DNA of 64,000 nucleotides from Faeciplasma sp048393055 (GTDB lineage Bacteria > Bacillota > Clostridia > Oscillospirales > Ruminococcaceae): positions 248,001-312,000 of the forward strand of contig DBFJJS010000010.1 in the NCBI GenBank assembly GCA_048393055.1. Reading direction: 5' to 3'. The notes under the pieces were generated by a model. That model was not told where the DNA came from, ran no database searches, and was given only the letters and a program-made list of their open reading frames with translations. Within the stretch, counting starts at the first letter, position 1. Every line of letters begins with the position of its first letter. The translations under genes were made by a program, and so were the position numbers. Shown here in pieces: positions 1-8,819 of the stretch.

Positions 1-499
1 GATTGCCAACGGTTAGCGTATCAATCAGATGTTCAATGTGACAGAGCATCTGCAACGCTTCCACAAAGCGATTATCCGGTTTCTCGTCCGGCGTTTTGGG
101 TGCATACCGCACTTTCCAATTTTTAAGCAGATGCAGATAATCGGTCAGCGCTCGGAAACACTGTATTTCGTCCTCCCGAAGCTGACGGATATTTGGATGC
201 TTTAGCTTGTGGGGAGTTGCCACAGACTGTCCCGGCTCAGCACTGATACCGAAGTCTACAGCCAGTTTTTTCGCTGCTTCATAGCTGCTCAGATTAAACA
301 GCCTTTCCACGAAGTCAATCACGTCTCCCTTGGCTCCGCAGCCGAAGCAATAGAAGTAGTTTTCATTCAGCTTCATGCTTGGGTTGCGGTCATCATGGAA
401 GGGACAGCAAACCATGTTGTTACGGCTTACCTTCAAGCCGTAGTGTTCGGCAGCTTGCCTTAAAGTGACAGCCGCCTTTACGTTCTCAAATAAATTCAT
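1..499 (-). CDS. CHC2 zinc-finger domain protein (DNA primase-like), C-terminus off window
   Basis: Reading leftward from an ATG at 499 with a GGAGG ribosome site just upstream, the frame stays open to the window edge, so about 166 N-terminal residues are visible. The first 70 residues hold a CHC2-type zinc-binding site (CCPFH followed by CFGC, with GAKGDVIDF after it), as in the N-terminus of DnaG-type primases. Family knowledge: stand-alone CHC2 proteins of this kind are common in clostridial conjugative elements, where they are presumed replication proteins. The divergent XRE regulator and sigma factor at 746-2213 fit an integrative-element context. The catalytic TOPRIM part, if present, lies outside the window. 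Confidence 0.85.
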   Translation of the reverse strand, partial: MNLFENVKAAVTLRQAAEHYGLKVSRNNMVCCPFHDDRNPSMKLNENYFYCFGCGAKGDVIDFVERLFNLSSYEAAKKLAVDFGISAEPGQSVATPHKLKHPNIRQLREDEIQCFRALTDYLHLLKNWKVRYAPKTPDEKPDNRFVEALQMLCHIEHLIDTLTVGN

Positions 500-602
500 T
501 CGCATACCTCCGTATTTTATTGACAATTCTTGCTTGTCACCTGATTATACGGAGAAAAAGACTATAGACCGAAAAATCCGTCACTTTTGCAAAAAAATAA
601 AA

Positions 603-646
603 AGCCGCCCTGTAATTTTTGCAAAAATGCAAATCACAGGACGGCT
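603..646. repeat. Imperfect inverted repeat between the primase and the XRE gene
   Basis: Arms at 603-613 and 636-646 are complementary at ten of eleven positions, around a 22-base loop containing TTTTTGC and GCAAAA that could pair further. It lies in the divergent intergenic region. It could be an operator or a terminator; no convincing T-run follows on either strand. Confidence 0.4.
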
Positions 647-745
647 ATTGTTTACAGAAATGATGTTGATTTTGTTCCACTTATGAAATATAATATAGGA
701 TATAAAAAACGAAAGATTAACACCGACAGGAAAGGGACGCAAAAC

Positions 746-1585
746 ATGGAGCGCAAGTATTTATCCGGCAGCGTGAGAGAGCGTTTGCAGGATTTGATGA
801 AAGAACGCAAAATCACGCAGAGCGAGCTTGCCACAAAAATTGAGATTGATGTAAGTACACTCAGTCGCTTTATCAGTAAAAAAACGGATAAGCTCGGTGA
901 CGAGAATATCAAAAAAATTGCAAAGGAATTTGGAGTCTCCACAGACTTCCTGCTCGGCGTTACCGATATTCCAGACCGCATGAATTACGATATAGCCGAA
1001 CTTGGCTTGTCGGTACAGGCGGCGAAAAATCTCTATACGGGCAAGGTTAATGCAGAGGTTATCAATCGCTTGCTGGAAAACAAAAACTTCGCCGCAATGA
1101 CCAATATGATAGCACACTATTTTGATGACACCCTTGCCGCCGGATATGCCGCTCAGAATCAAATGTATGCCACATTAAGTGCGCTGCTGATGGGAGAAGC
1201 GAAGCAGCATCCCGAAGATAGAGAAGCTATTACAGAAGCCGTAAAGACTGTCAGTATTTCAAGAATGCCGATGTATCAAGCTGATTTGACCGCCATTCAG
1301 AACACATTTCTGAATGTGCTGAAAGAAATCAAGAAAGAGATTGGCTCCGATGTTTCAGACGCACAGACCATTAGCAAAGAAGCGGTGCAGCAGATGTATG
1401 CAGAGTTGACCAAGGGGCAGGATGTGACAAAGCCGAATGTCACGCCCGAAATGATTGCCGAAGCAATCATAGGAAGCGTCAGCGGCATGGATGGTATTGC
1501 TCCCGAAGCGCTAAAACAATTCAATGAGGCATTGATTGGTTTGTTCACAGTCAAGCCAACAGATGATGAACATGACGACAGTTGA
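746..1585 (+). CDS. XRE-family transcriptional regulator
   Basis: About 279 residues. The first 70 form a Cro/CI-type helix-turn-helix (RERLQDLMKERKITQSEL, then a recognition-helix region with VSTLSRFISKK, ending in STDFLLGVTD). The remaining 200 residues are helical and of unknown function. The start at 746 was chosen because AGGAAAGGGA lies 9-18 bases upstream, whereas an upstream in-frame extension lacks a ribosome site. It overlaps the following sigma-factor gene, which suggests translational coupling. It is probably the control protein of the integrative element whose edge is at the left of the window. Confidence 0.85.
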   Translation: MERKYLSGSVRERLQDLMKERKITQSELATKIEIDVSTLSRFISKKTDKLGDENIKKIAKEFGVSTDFLLGVTDIPDRMNYDIAELGLSVQAAKNLYTGKVNAEVINRLLENKNFAAMTNMIAHYFDDTLAAGYAAQNQMYATLSALLMGEAKQHPEDREAITEAVKTVSISRMPMYQADLTAIQNTFLNVLKEIKKEIGSDVSDAQTISKEAVQQMYAELTKGQDVTKPNVTPEMIAEAIIGSVSGMDGIAPEALKQFNEALIGLFTVKPTDDEHDDS

Positions 1586-2213
1586 TAACGAGAAATTGTG
1601 TGCACTGGCTCAGACCGGAGACACGGATGCGCTGAACAGTCTTGTTGAAAACAATCTGCGGTTTATCAGAATGACAGCGCATGAAATATGGAACGCACAT
1701 ATAGAGGTCAATCGGGCACTCGGCGTTACCTTTGACGATCTTGTGCAGGAAGGCTGTCTGGGACTGATGGAATGTGTGGAGAAATTCAATCCCGATGGTG
1801 GCAGTAAATTTCTAACATATGCTGCTCCAGCAATCCGCAATTCGATGATCGACTACATCCGAAGTCTGAGTACATCCTTTGAAGCCAAGCACATGAGCGA
1901 GATTGTCAGTCTGGATGAGGTAACGAAATTTGAAAATCGGGAACGTCATGCCTTTGTTCCCGATTCCAATATGACCAATCCTTTACAGATTTATATTGCT
2001 AAGGAAATGCACGAAGAACTTCATGCCGCACTTAATGCAATCAGCAATCGAGAGCGTGAATATCTGTCGTATCGTTTCGGATTCGAGGACGATATAGAGC
2101 ATCCATTGACAGAGACGGCAGAGCATTTCTATCTGTCGGATAGCAGGGCGAAATCCACGGAGAAGCTGGCGCTGGACAATGTGTGGCTTGAATTGCCGTG
2201 GTGGTTTCACTGA
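1563..2213 (+). CDS. Sigma-70 family RNA polymerase sigma factor of mobile-element type
   Basis: About 216 residues. Region 2 is clear: FDDLVQEGCLGLMECVEKF followed by GSKFLTYAAPAIRNSMIDYI, the core-binding and -10 recognition segment. A weaker region-4-like stretch (NAISNREREYLSYRFGFED) follows near residue 160. The ATG codons at 1563, 1566 and 1572 all lie inside the end of the preceding XRE gene and none has a good ribosome site, so expression probably depends on coupling to that gene. Small sigma factors paired with XRE regulators are typical of clostridial integrative elements. The promoter class it directs is unknown. Confidence 0.8.
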   Translation: MMNMTTVDNEKLCALAQTGDTDALNSLVENNLRFIRMTAHEIWNAHIEVNRALGVTFDDLVQEGCLGLMECVEKFNPDGGSKFLTYAAPAIRNSMIDYIRSLSTSFEAKHMSEIVSLDEVTKFENRERHAFVPDSNMTNPLQIYIAKEMHEELHAALNAISNREREYLSYRFGFEDDIEHPLTETAEHFYLSDSRAKSTEKLALDNVWLELPWWFH

Positions 2214-2777
2214 TGGGAGAGACGGACGCTGCGGCGGGTTTTATATACCTTTGCTCATGCTCAGTCCTTGGCTTTGTGTCCCATTCAGCCCACGGGATCC
2301 GTCTGTTCTGCTGCTGAAAAGTATCTGTCCGGCGTGGGACAGCCCCTTTCCGGCGTTAGCGGTCGTCAAAGGTATAACACACTAGACTTTCCTAAAGGAA
2401 AATCGTGTGCCAAAGGGCGCTCCGCCCCCTTTGGATACCCCACCAAGAGAAATGCTGCTCCCCTCTGGGTCTCATGCCAACATGGATGCTACTCGCCCCC
2501 ATTGGATGACCCAGAGCCAAATGGAGGGCGCCGCCTTCTTTTGGAAATCACCCATATTTTCCTCACCAATGAGTACCCATACTGCAAGAAAGGCAGTTGG
2601 GTATCAGGCAAGGGAATAATTAAATCTGAATAGACAAAACAATTTACGAAGACACCATGCAATATACGAGCCAATATCAACTTCAAGTTGCGAAAACACA
2701 TATATAAGTTGGTAATAATGATTGTAGTTTGCCTGTACAATACTATTATCTCAAAACTGTGATTGGAGGTATTTAGT
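2214..2777. other. Gene-free stretch with several hairpins
   Basis: No convincing gene. It contains an inverted repeat with 8-bp perfect arms at 2410-2417 and 2427-2434 (CCAAAGGG and CCCTTTGG) and, just before it, another around 2371-2408 with a TTTCCT/AGGAAA core. Short frames crossing it have low-complexity, atypical composition. By position, beside an integrative-element gene pair, it could hold transfer or recombination sites. That is an inference only. Confidence 0.4.
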
Positions 2778-2905
2778 ATGAGCTTTGCGGAGAACTTACA
2801 GAGAATCATAAAAGAAAAACATCTTTTTCGGGAAGAATTGGCAGAAATACTAGCTGTCAGCAGACAAGCTGTCTCAAAATGAGAACAAAGGCTTCCCCAA
2901 ACTTA
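2778..2905 (+). pseudogene. XRE-type helix-turn-helix gene, truncated by an in-frame TGA
   Basis: An ATG at 2778 with GGAGGT 7 bases upstream opens a typical clostridial helix-turn-helix N-terminus (MSFAENLQRIIKEKH, then SRQAVSK at residues 28-34). The next codon, 2880-2882, is TGA where this family has Trp in the SKWEQ motif; TGG to TGA is a single transition. After the stop the frame continues EQRLPQT and then reaches another stop, so the rest of the gene is gone. It looks like a decayed regulator at the border of the integrative element. Confidence 0.7.
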
Positions 2906-3187
2906 AAGTCACCACCCACGCTACAATACATTCTGCAAAAAGCAAACGTCCCATCTGTTTCTGCAATCGGTACTTGAATACACGAATATTTTCAAATAAT
3001 CATTTATCGTACAGATACAATTAAAACAAAGCAAATATTATGATTCACGGCTTGTTTGAAGTTTGTAGGCTGCTAAAGCTATAATTACGATGCTCTGGAA
3101 GAACATATTAACGAAATAATTTTCAGGCAAATCACGTTTAAGTGCATGACACACCAACCCCAACGCCATACGATCTGAAATCCAAAC

Positions 3188-3233
3188 GCCCGCCTGTCCT
3201 TGCATAGAAAATCATATGCAGAGACAGGCGGGC
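3188..3233 (-). terminator. Strong hairpin downstream of the GH43 gene
   Basis: Perfect 11-bp arms (GCCCGCCTGTC at 3188-3198, complement at 3223-3233) with an inner TGCAT/ATGCA pair. It lies 45 bases beyond the stop of the minus-strand GH43 gene and probably ends the sugar operon. The T-run on the minus strand is weak. Confidence 0.55.
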
Positions 3234-3277
3234 TGTTAAATATTATCAAACTTTGCTCCAAATCGAGCTTATTTACA

Positions 3278-4948
3278 TCAATCCATTGCAACAAACTGCA
3301 TACTGTACAGCTCGCAAATGCTGCCGGAACGCTTTGCGTTGAACACAAAGAACACGCCCCACTGCCCGCTAAGCTTGTCGATTGCGTCCGCCGGGAGGCT
3401 GAATGTCGTCAGCTCCTGAGGCATTTCTTTGGTCAGTTCGATTGTCCCAAGCTTTTTGCTTCCCTTACCGACAGAGGTGATACTGCCGTTCTCATCCCGC
3501 TCAACCGGCGTATTTACGGCAGTATCCGGGCGTATGTAAACGTCGACCGTACCGGTGATTCCGAGCGGCTTAAGCTCGATCTCAAGGGTCTTTTTGCCCT
3601 TCGGCGCGTCAAGGTCGAAGTTGAAGTATTTGATACCCGCTATCACACCGCTGTTGATGTTTACAATCGGCAGGGTCGTGGTGGTTTCTTCGTATGCCGG
3701 GGTTATGCTCGCACCGCCGGTCAGGTAGCTCACGATGCCTGCAGAGTGTTGTTTATATGGGTTCAGACCGTTGATGAAGAAACCGTTCGAGGTGACCTCT
3801 GCCATCGAAATTCGCACCTCGCCACCCTCAGAAACCGGCTTTTCATCCCACTCGACACTGATAGGCTCAACCATCGACTGGCGCGCGAAGGCATGTAGAT
3901 TTCGATGGTAAAAGATGTACCACTGCCCATTGATCTCGCAGATACTGCCATGCGTATTGCCGCCTGCGAAAGTGCGGTCGTAGCCGCCGTTTTCATTCGG
4001 GATGACTTCGCCGGAAGCGTCGACGATTATGCCGCCCCACTTCCAGGGACCGGCAGGGCTGTCGCTATAGCCGTATGCGAGCTGGCTGTAATTTTTGCCG
4101 GTAGGCTCGTCCTCAAGGCCATTGCGGCTGTAGATGAAGACGTATTTATTACCAACCTTACGCATAGATGACGCCTCAAAGAATCCCCATTTTTTGACGT
4201 TTTCGTCCTGATAAATGTTAAATTCCTCGGGATTGTAAGTTTCCGACATCATCTGGTCGTAGCTCGGTATGTTTCTTTTTGCGCTTATGCCGTCTGCCAA
4301 AGTTGACATATTATCAGAATCCAACCTGCCCTACCAGGAATCGCAGAAGCCCCAAAATCCATAAACCGCTCCGTCATCGTCTACGAAAACGGCGGGGTCG
4401 AAGCCAAGCGGTCCCTCGGTCTCAGTAGTGCTATTGAACTTCCAGTTCACCACCTCAAACGGTCCGTCCGGTCGATCGGCCTTGCATACCATAGAACCCC
4501 TACCCCAAGCCTGATTGTTGGGGTAGAGATAATATGTTTTCCTGCCATCTTTCTCGACCAGAGCGACATCCGGAGCATATAAAGTATCCGCCGAACCGTT
4601 CACAATAGACTCAAAAATAACACCGTCTTTTCGCCAGTCCGACAAGTCCTCAACCGGGGCTGACCACACCACAAGGTCCTTTCCGCAGTACTCAGTCTTT
4701 AACATATCGTGAGATCCGTACACATAAACCCGATACTTCCCCGGGATGTCCGGATCCTCAAAAACATATGGCTCGCCGTCCGGAATATATTCCCACAAAG
4801 GCAGATAGGGGTTTCCCTGATAATCTGCATCATAATTAACAACCGCTTGAAGCTCCGATTTGCCCATAGTCGTTCCTCCGTTTCCTGAACATGACGTAAA
4901 ACTTAAAAGCATCGTAATCGCAAGTAAAAACTCCGCAAATTGTTTCAT
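3278..4948 (-). pseudogene. Glycoside hydrolase family 43 lipoprotein, interrupted by an in-frame TAG
   Basis: Read through, the frame encodes about 556 residues. It begins with a lipoprotein signal (LLSFTSC, Cys at about residue 20) and continues as a five-bladed GH43 enzyme: FEDPDIPG near the start, LYAPDVALVEKDG and GFDPAVFVDDDG as blade motifs, and a C-terminal beta-sandwich of about 140 residues resembling a carbohydrate-binding module. At 4331-4333 an amber codon follows the motif GFWGFCDSW. Both sides are in the same frame and continuous in homology, so one base change (for example CAG to TAG) is enough. A nearby gene (23845-24294) uses TAG as a normal stop, so recoding is unlikely. 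It is the last gene of the polysaccharide operon; the expected activity is beta-xylosidase or arabinofuranosidase. Confidence 0.8.
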
Positions 4949-5107
4949 AATATTATCACCTTTTTAAAAAGTTCTGAATACATTTTCGCACATTGGCTGC
5001 TGAATGTCAATAGACCAATGGATTAAAGCTGAACTTTATATTGTTTTTTCACCGTCTGGTAAGAAAAACACTTAATTATTCAAATGCTAAATTCAGCCGA
5101 TCAGTAT

Positions 5108-8100
5108 TCAGTCTTCATAATACACGTTTGTGCGCAGCTTGCTTGCCGGCGCGGAAAGAATTCTGCCATCCGTGGCGGTAAATTCCAATATTATCTCCTG
5201 CCCGGGGGCATAATCCGTTTTCAGTTCCTCGACTATGCGGAGCCTGCCATTGCCCTCAACACTGACATTATCAGTCAGTGTTTCTTTAACCGTTCCGTTT
5301 TCCGTAAGCGTCACTTTTACTGTTCCGCTTATTATTTCTGAGGAAAGATTTTCAAGCCAGGCATATATGCCATTTCCGTGTGTAACGACGTAGTCGGAAT
5401 CTATTTCTGACATATATTTCGACGCCTGCGCGATAATATTTATGCCAGAGGCTTCACTGCCGTCAGCTTCGACCGAGATTATATTTATATGATAATATTC
5501 ATAGTTTTCCAGCCCGTCTACCGTCAAAGACTGTTTGCCTTTTTCAACTTCGTATGTCTTTTTGATGTAACTATCGCTTTCGGTGTCGGCAGATTCTATT
5601 GTAACTTTGACCTTTTCCGTTGACGGAGCATCGTTCCATTTTATGGCCAGGCTTCTATCTCCCGAGATTGCCGAGGCGTTTGAAACGTTTTCCGAGACAA
5701 TATCCTGTCCGCTTGTCAGAGTGAGCATATCTTCAGATGAAATGCAATAATTGAACAGTCTTACCTCGTCAATGACGCCCTTGAAATAGTTCGGAAACGC
5801 CGGCTCGTTTTCACAGCTTCTGCCGATTATGAGCGGATATTTATTCAGCCCAATGGGTCCCTCGAAGTAGTTGGACGGATTTCCGTCGTCAGATGTCTGA
5901 ACGCCGTCGACATAAATTCTGACTATACCGTCACCGCCTAACTCTGTACTCTTCCAGCTGAATCCAACCTGGTGCCATTTTCCGTCTCTCTGTATCTTAG
6001 TCTTTGAGACGGCTGTTGTTTTTTGAGTGATATTGCCGCTGTCGGCCGGAGACTGTATTTCCAACTGCAGGTCGCTTCCATTCAGGAGGATAAATGAAAA
6101 TCCGGGATTGTTGGAGCCGTTTCCGCCTTTGTTTACAATGTTTGCATGACCTTCGCTGTCATTTTTTATCCACGCCGAAAACGATATCTGATTACTGATA
6201 TCAAGCGAAAGGCTATGAGGCACAGAAACATATGTACCATCGGAATCTGTTCTTTCTCCGCTGAATTCTATAGCGCTTCCCTCTTTTCCTGCGGATGTCC
6301 AGTCAGAGGTATTCAACCCGCCGTTATTATATAAGCCGGAAAGGTCCGATACTCTCGCTCCCTCGCCTTCTGAAAAAGGCCAGTATCCTACCATTGCGTG
6401 ATCAGACGTTTTGACCGCCGGAGCAGATTCTGGTGCAGGAAGAGTGTCCAAATCCAAAGGAGGCGTAGGAATTTCCCAGTCAGCGTCAAAAGTCACCGAT
6501 ACCTCGCTTCCGTCATATTTTACAACCGCCGATGGCTGGTAATCCGATGAAACATAGCCTCCGATGCCATAGCCAGGCTGAACAAAGACAATGTTAAACG
6601 TGCGTTTTTTTAACATTCCATCAAATTTGCCCGTCCGTTTTCCGATCGTAAGGGTTTTTGAGCTGTCATCGTATGTAAACGGAATGTTTGAAAACTCGCC
6701 GCTTTCATAGTCGTAGCCATCGCCTGCGTCTTCATACAGGGTGAATTCTCCGTCTGCGCCTGCATATACTCTTATCTCCGTCGGATCCTGATTCTCATCA
6801 ACATACTGATTTCGAGGTCCCATAGGAATGATCGAACCTCCTTTAACAAACAGCGGGATCTGACTCAGAGGAGCGTCAACCGTAACTGTTTCTCCCTTGC
6901 TCCCAATAGTTTTTCCGCTCCAGAAATTAGTCCAAGTTCCTGCCGGAAGATATACGTCTCTGCTGCGCTGACCGCAAGCGGTAACAGGTGCAACCATAAG
7001 TGCGGGGCCAAACATATACTGGTCACTTATATGCTTGACATTGTCGTCGGTGCGGAAGTCAAATATCAAAGGACGGATTATTGTATAATCATCCTGCGTC
7101 ACTGCGCCGGCCAGCGAATAGATATAAGGAATCAGTCGTTCGCGAAGATAAATAAAATCTGTGATGTAATCTTCATAAACAGAACCGAACTGCCAAGGCT
7201 CTCTTGGGTTGTTGGCACCATGTGAACGCATTATGGTCATAAATGTTCCCAGCTGAATCCATCTAAGATACATTTCTCGGGCATCTTCACTGTCATTGTT
7301 AAAGCCGTGGTAGCCTCCGATATCGGTTCCGAAATACGGCAGTCCTGCCGCAGAATAATTTACAATGCCCGCAACCTCAGCTGTAAGAGATTCCCAAGTA
7401 GATGGAATATCGCCGGACCAGCTTTGTGCGCCGTATCTTTGCAGTCCTGCTGTTGAACCCCTTGAAAGAGTATTGACTCTCTTTGTGTTCTTTCTGATTT
7501 CTCTTTGGTGCTCATAGACTCCCTGATTGGTCAGAAGTGGGAATAACGCGCCAATAGGCTTTGAATTGCCAGCATATATATTCTCACTGGAGGAGTTGCT
7601 TGCCCAGCTTGAGAATTCAGGCTCACACGCATCAAGCCATATCGAATCGAGTCCCTTTGAAAAAACATTGTCGTTTATCAACTGCCAGTATTTATCTCTG
7701 CCCTCGGGACTTGAAGCGTCGTAAACATAGCCAAAAAAGGGAGTGTCGCTGTGAATTATCCCTCCTGCTGAGTCCATTTCAGAATATGCTTCGGTGTCCT
7801 TATCAAAGCTCGGCCAAACGGAAATTGAGCAGCCAACGTGATTGTCATGAAGATACCGCATCATCTCCTCGGGATCTGTCCAGCTGCCGCCCCAGTTGGT
7901 GATGTCGTTAAAGCTTCCGTTCCACCAGAAGTAATCGATCACAAGCCCGTCGATTGGTATCTGCTTCTTCCTGAAGGTATCAAGTATTCCCTCAAGCTCC
8001 GCCTGTGAGGTATAGCGATTACGCGACTGAATGTAACCGAATGCTCTTTTTGGAAGCATAGTCGCCTGACCGGTAACGGTGCGGTATCCCGATATAACCT

Positions 8101-8704
8101 CGTCGGCATCGGGACCGTAAAAGAAGAAATAATCCATTCTGTCGGATGCAAAACCGGTGTAGCGGTATGCGGCGTTTTCATCGAGCCAGTCGAGCCTGCC
8201 GTTTGAGGTGATGTCAAAGAATATGCCATAGCCCATATTTGAATAAAACATCGGTGTGCGCTTTTCAGTGTTTAACTGTGCGATATTTATACTCTGTCCC
8301 TTTATACCCATAACGCCATTGACGTTTCCAAAACCGTAAAGTGCCTCATTTTCGTCCGATATAAATTCCTGTGACACTTCATAGGATTTTTCGTTATTAT
8401 CTAAAGTTATATCATTATATGACCGGTCTTTTTCCGCTAAAATCAATTCGCCGTTCAAGGCGTCATAGTATTTTATCTTACCGGTCGCGGTATTGACCTC
8501 CATGCGGATCTTGGAGGTAGTGACGTTCAAACTGCCGTCAGACTCAGTAACTTCATAGTCGTTAAAATCCTTGTTATAATCGACCGTGAAGGTGTTTATG
8601 CCCGGCTGAGTTATTTTTCCCTCGGGAAAGAACTGCACCCTGATTATATCTGCGGCGCAAACCTCAATCCGCATAGCCGCTCCGTCAACGTTAAATGTGA
8701 GCAT
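5108..8704 (-). CDS. GH31 alpha-glycosidase (alpha-xylosidase/alpha-glucosidase type) with LamG-like domain
   Basis: About 1198 residues from the ATG at 8704. The order is an N-terminal beta-sandwich (1-220), a GH31 TIM barrel with the nucleophile Asp in WLDACEPE (about residue 358) and the acid/base Asp in WSGDIPSTW (about 432), C-terminal beta domains, a LamG/concanavalin-like domain beginning YWPFSEGEG (about 770-990), and a fibronectin-like tail. GH31 enzymes release alpha-linked xylose or glucose. A bacterial enzyme with this build is normally exported, but the lipoprotein signal encoded just upstream (8691-8819) is out of frame by one base. AAGGAG lies 13 bases upstream of this ATG, so a cytoplasmic form could still be made. 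Its operon partners are GH30 and GH43 enzymes. Confidence 0.85.
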   Translation of the reverse strand: MLTFNVDGAAMRIEVCAADIIRVQFFPEGKITQPGINTFTVDYNKDFNDYEVTESDGSLNVTTSKIRMEVNTATGKIKYYDALNGELILAEKDRSYNDITLDNNEKSYEVSQEFISDENEALYGFGNVNGVMGIKGQSINIAQLNTEKRTPMFYSNMGYGIFFDITSNGRLDWLDENAAYRYTGFASDRMDYFFFYGPDADEVISGYRTVTGQATMLPKRAFGYIQSRNRYTSQAELEGILDTFRKKQIPIDGLVIDYFWWNGSFNDITNWGGSWTDPEEMMRYLHDNHVGCSISVWPSFDKDTEAYSEMDSAGGIIHSDTPFFGYVYDASSPEGRDKYWQLINDNVFSKGLDSIWLDACEPEFSSWASNSSSENIYAGNSKPIGALFPLLTNQGVYEHQREIRKNTKRVNTLSRGSTAGLQRYGAQSWSGDIPSTWESLTAEVAGIVNYSAAGLPYFGTDIGGYHGFNNDSEDAREMYLRWIQLGTFMTIMRSHGANNPREPWQFGSVYEDYITDFIYLRERLIPYIYSLAGAVTQDDYTIIRPLIFDFRTDDNVKHISDQYMFGPALMVAPVTACGQRSRDVYLPAGTWTNFWSGKTIGSKGETVTVDAPLSQIPLFVKGGSIIPMGPRNQYVDENQDPTEIRVYAGADGEFTLYEDAGDGYDYESGEFSNIPFTYDDSSKTLTIGKRTGKFDGMLKKRTFNIVFVQPGYGIGGYVSSDYQPSAVVKYDGSEVSVTFDADWEIPTPPLDLDTLPAPESAPAVKTSDHAMVGYWPFSEGEGARVSDLSGLYNNGGLNTSDWTSAGKEGSAIEFSGERTDSDGTYVSVPHSLSLDISNQISFSAWIKNDSEGHANIVNKGGNGSNNPGFSFILLNGSDLQLEIQSPADSGNITQKTTAVSKTKIQRDGKWHQVGFSWKSTELGGDGIVRIYVDGVQTSDDGNPSNYFEGPIGLNKYPLIIGRSCENEPAFPNYFKGVIDEVRLFNYCISSEDMLTLTSGQDIVSENVSNASAISGDRSLAIKWNDAPSTEKVKVTIESADTESDSYIKKTYEVEKGKQSLTVDGLENYEYYHINIISVEADGSEASGINIIAQASKYMSEIDSDYVVTHGNGIYAWLENLSSEIISGTVKVTLTENGTVKETLTDNVSVEGNGRLRIVEELKTDYAPGQEIILEFTATDGRILSAPASKLRTNVYYED

Positions 8705-8819
8705 TTTCTCTTTCTCTCTCCTTATTATCTGATTTATTGCCGATCGCATCGGCGGTAGCTGCCCCGCAGCCGCTTAAAAGCATAGAAGCGGCAAGAACAA
8801 AAGCAATAATTTTTTTCAT
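8691..8819 (-). pseudogene. Lipoprotein signal peptide severed from the GH31 enzyme by a frameshift
   Basis: A 42-codon frame starts at 8819 with GGGAAAGGA upstream. Its ATG overlaps the TGA of the GH30 gene (ATGA), a typical coupled start. It encodes a textbook lipoprotein signal (MKKIIAFVLAASMLLSGC, lipobox LSGC) and a short polar linker, then stops just after the GH31 ATG in the other frame. Removing one A from the AAAA run around 8703-8706 would join the linker directly to the GH31 domain. So this is the true 5' end of the GH31 gene, separated by one indel. Confidence 0.75.

Noticed and set aside
3200..3898. 232-codon plus-strand frame inside the GH43 region
   Set aside because: It lies opposite a beta-sandwich domain with convincing homology; no ribosome site.
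4331..4333. TAG recoding (for example to Gln or pyrrolysine) to explain the GH43 amber codon
   Set aside because: TAG serves as an ordinary stop at 24292-24294 and no other gene has internal TAG, so mutation or error is simpler.
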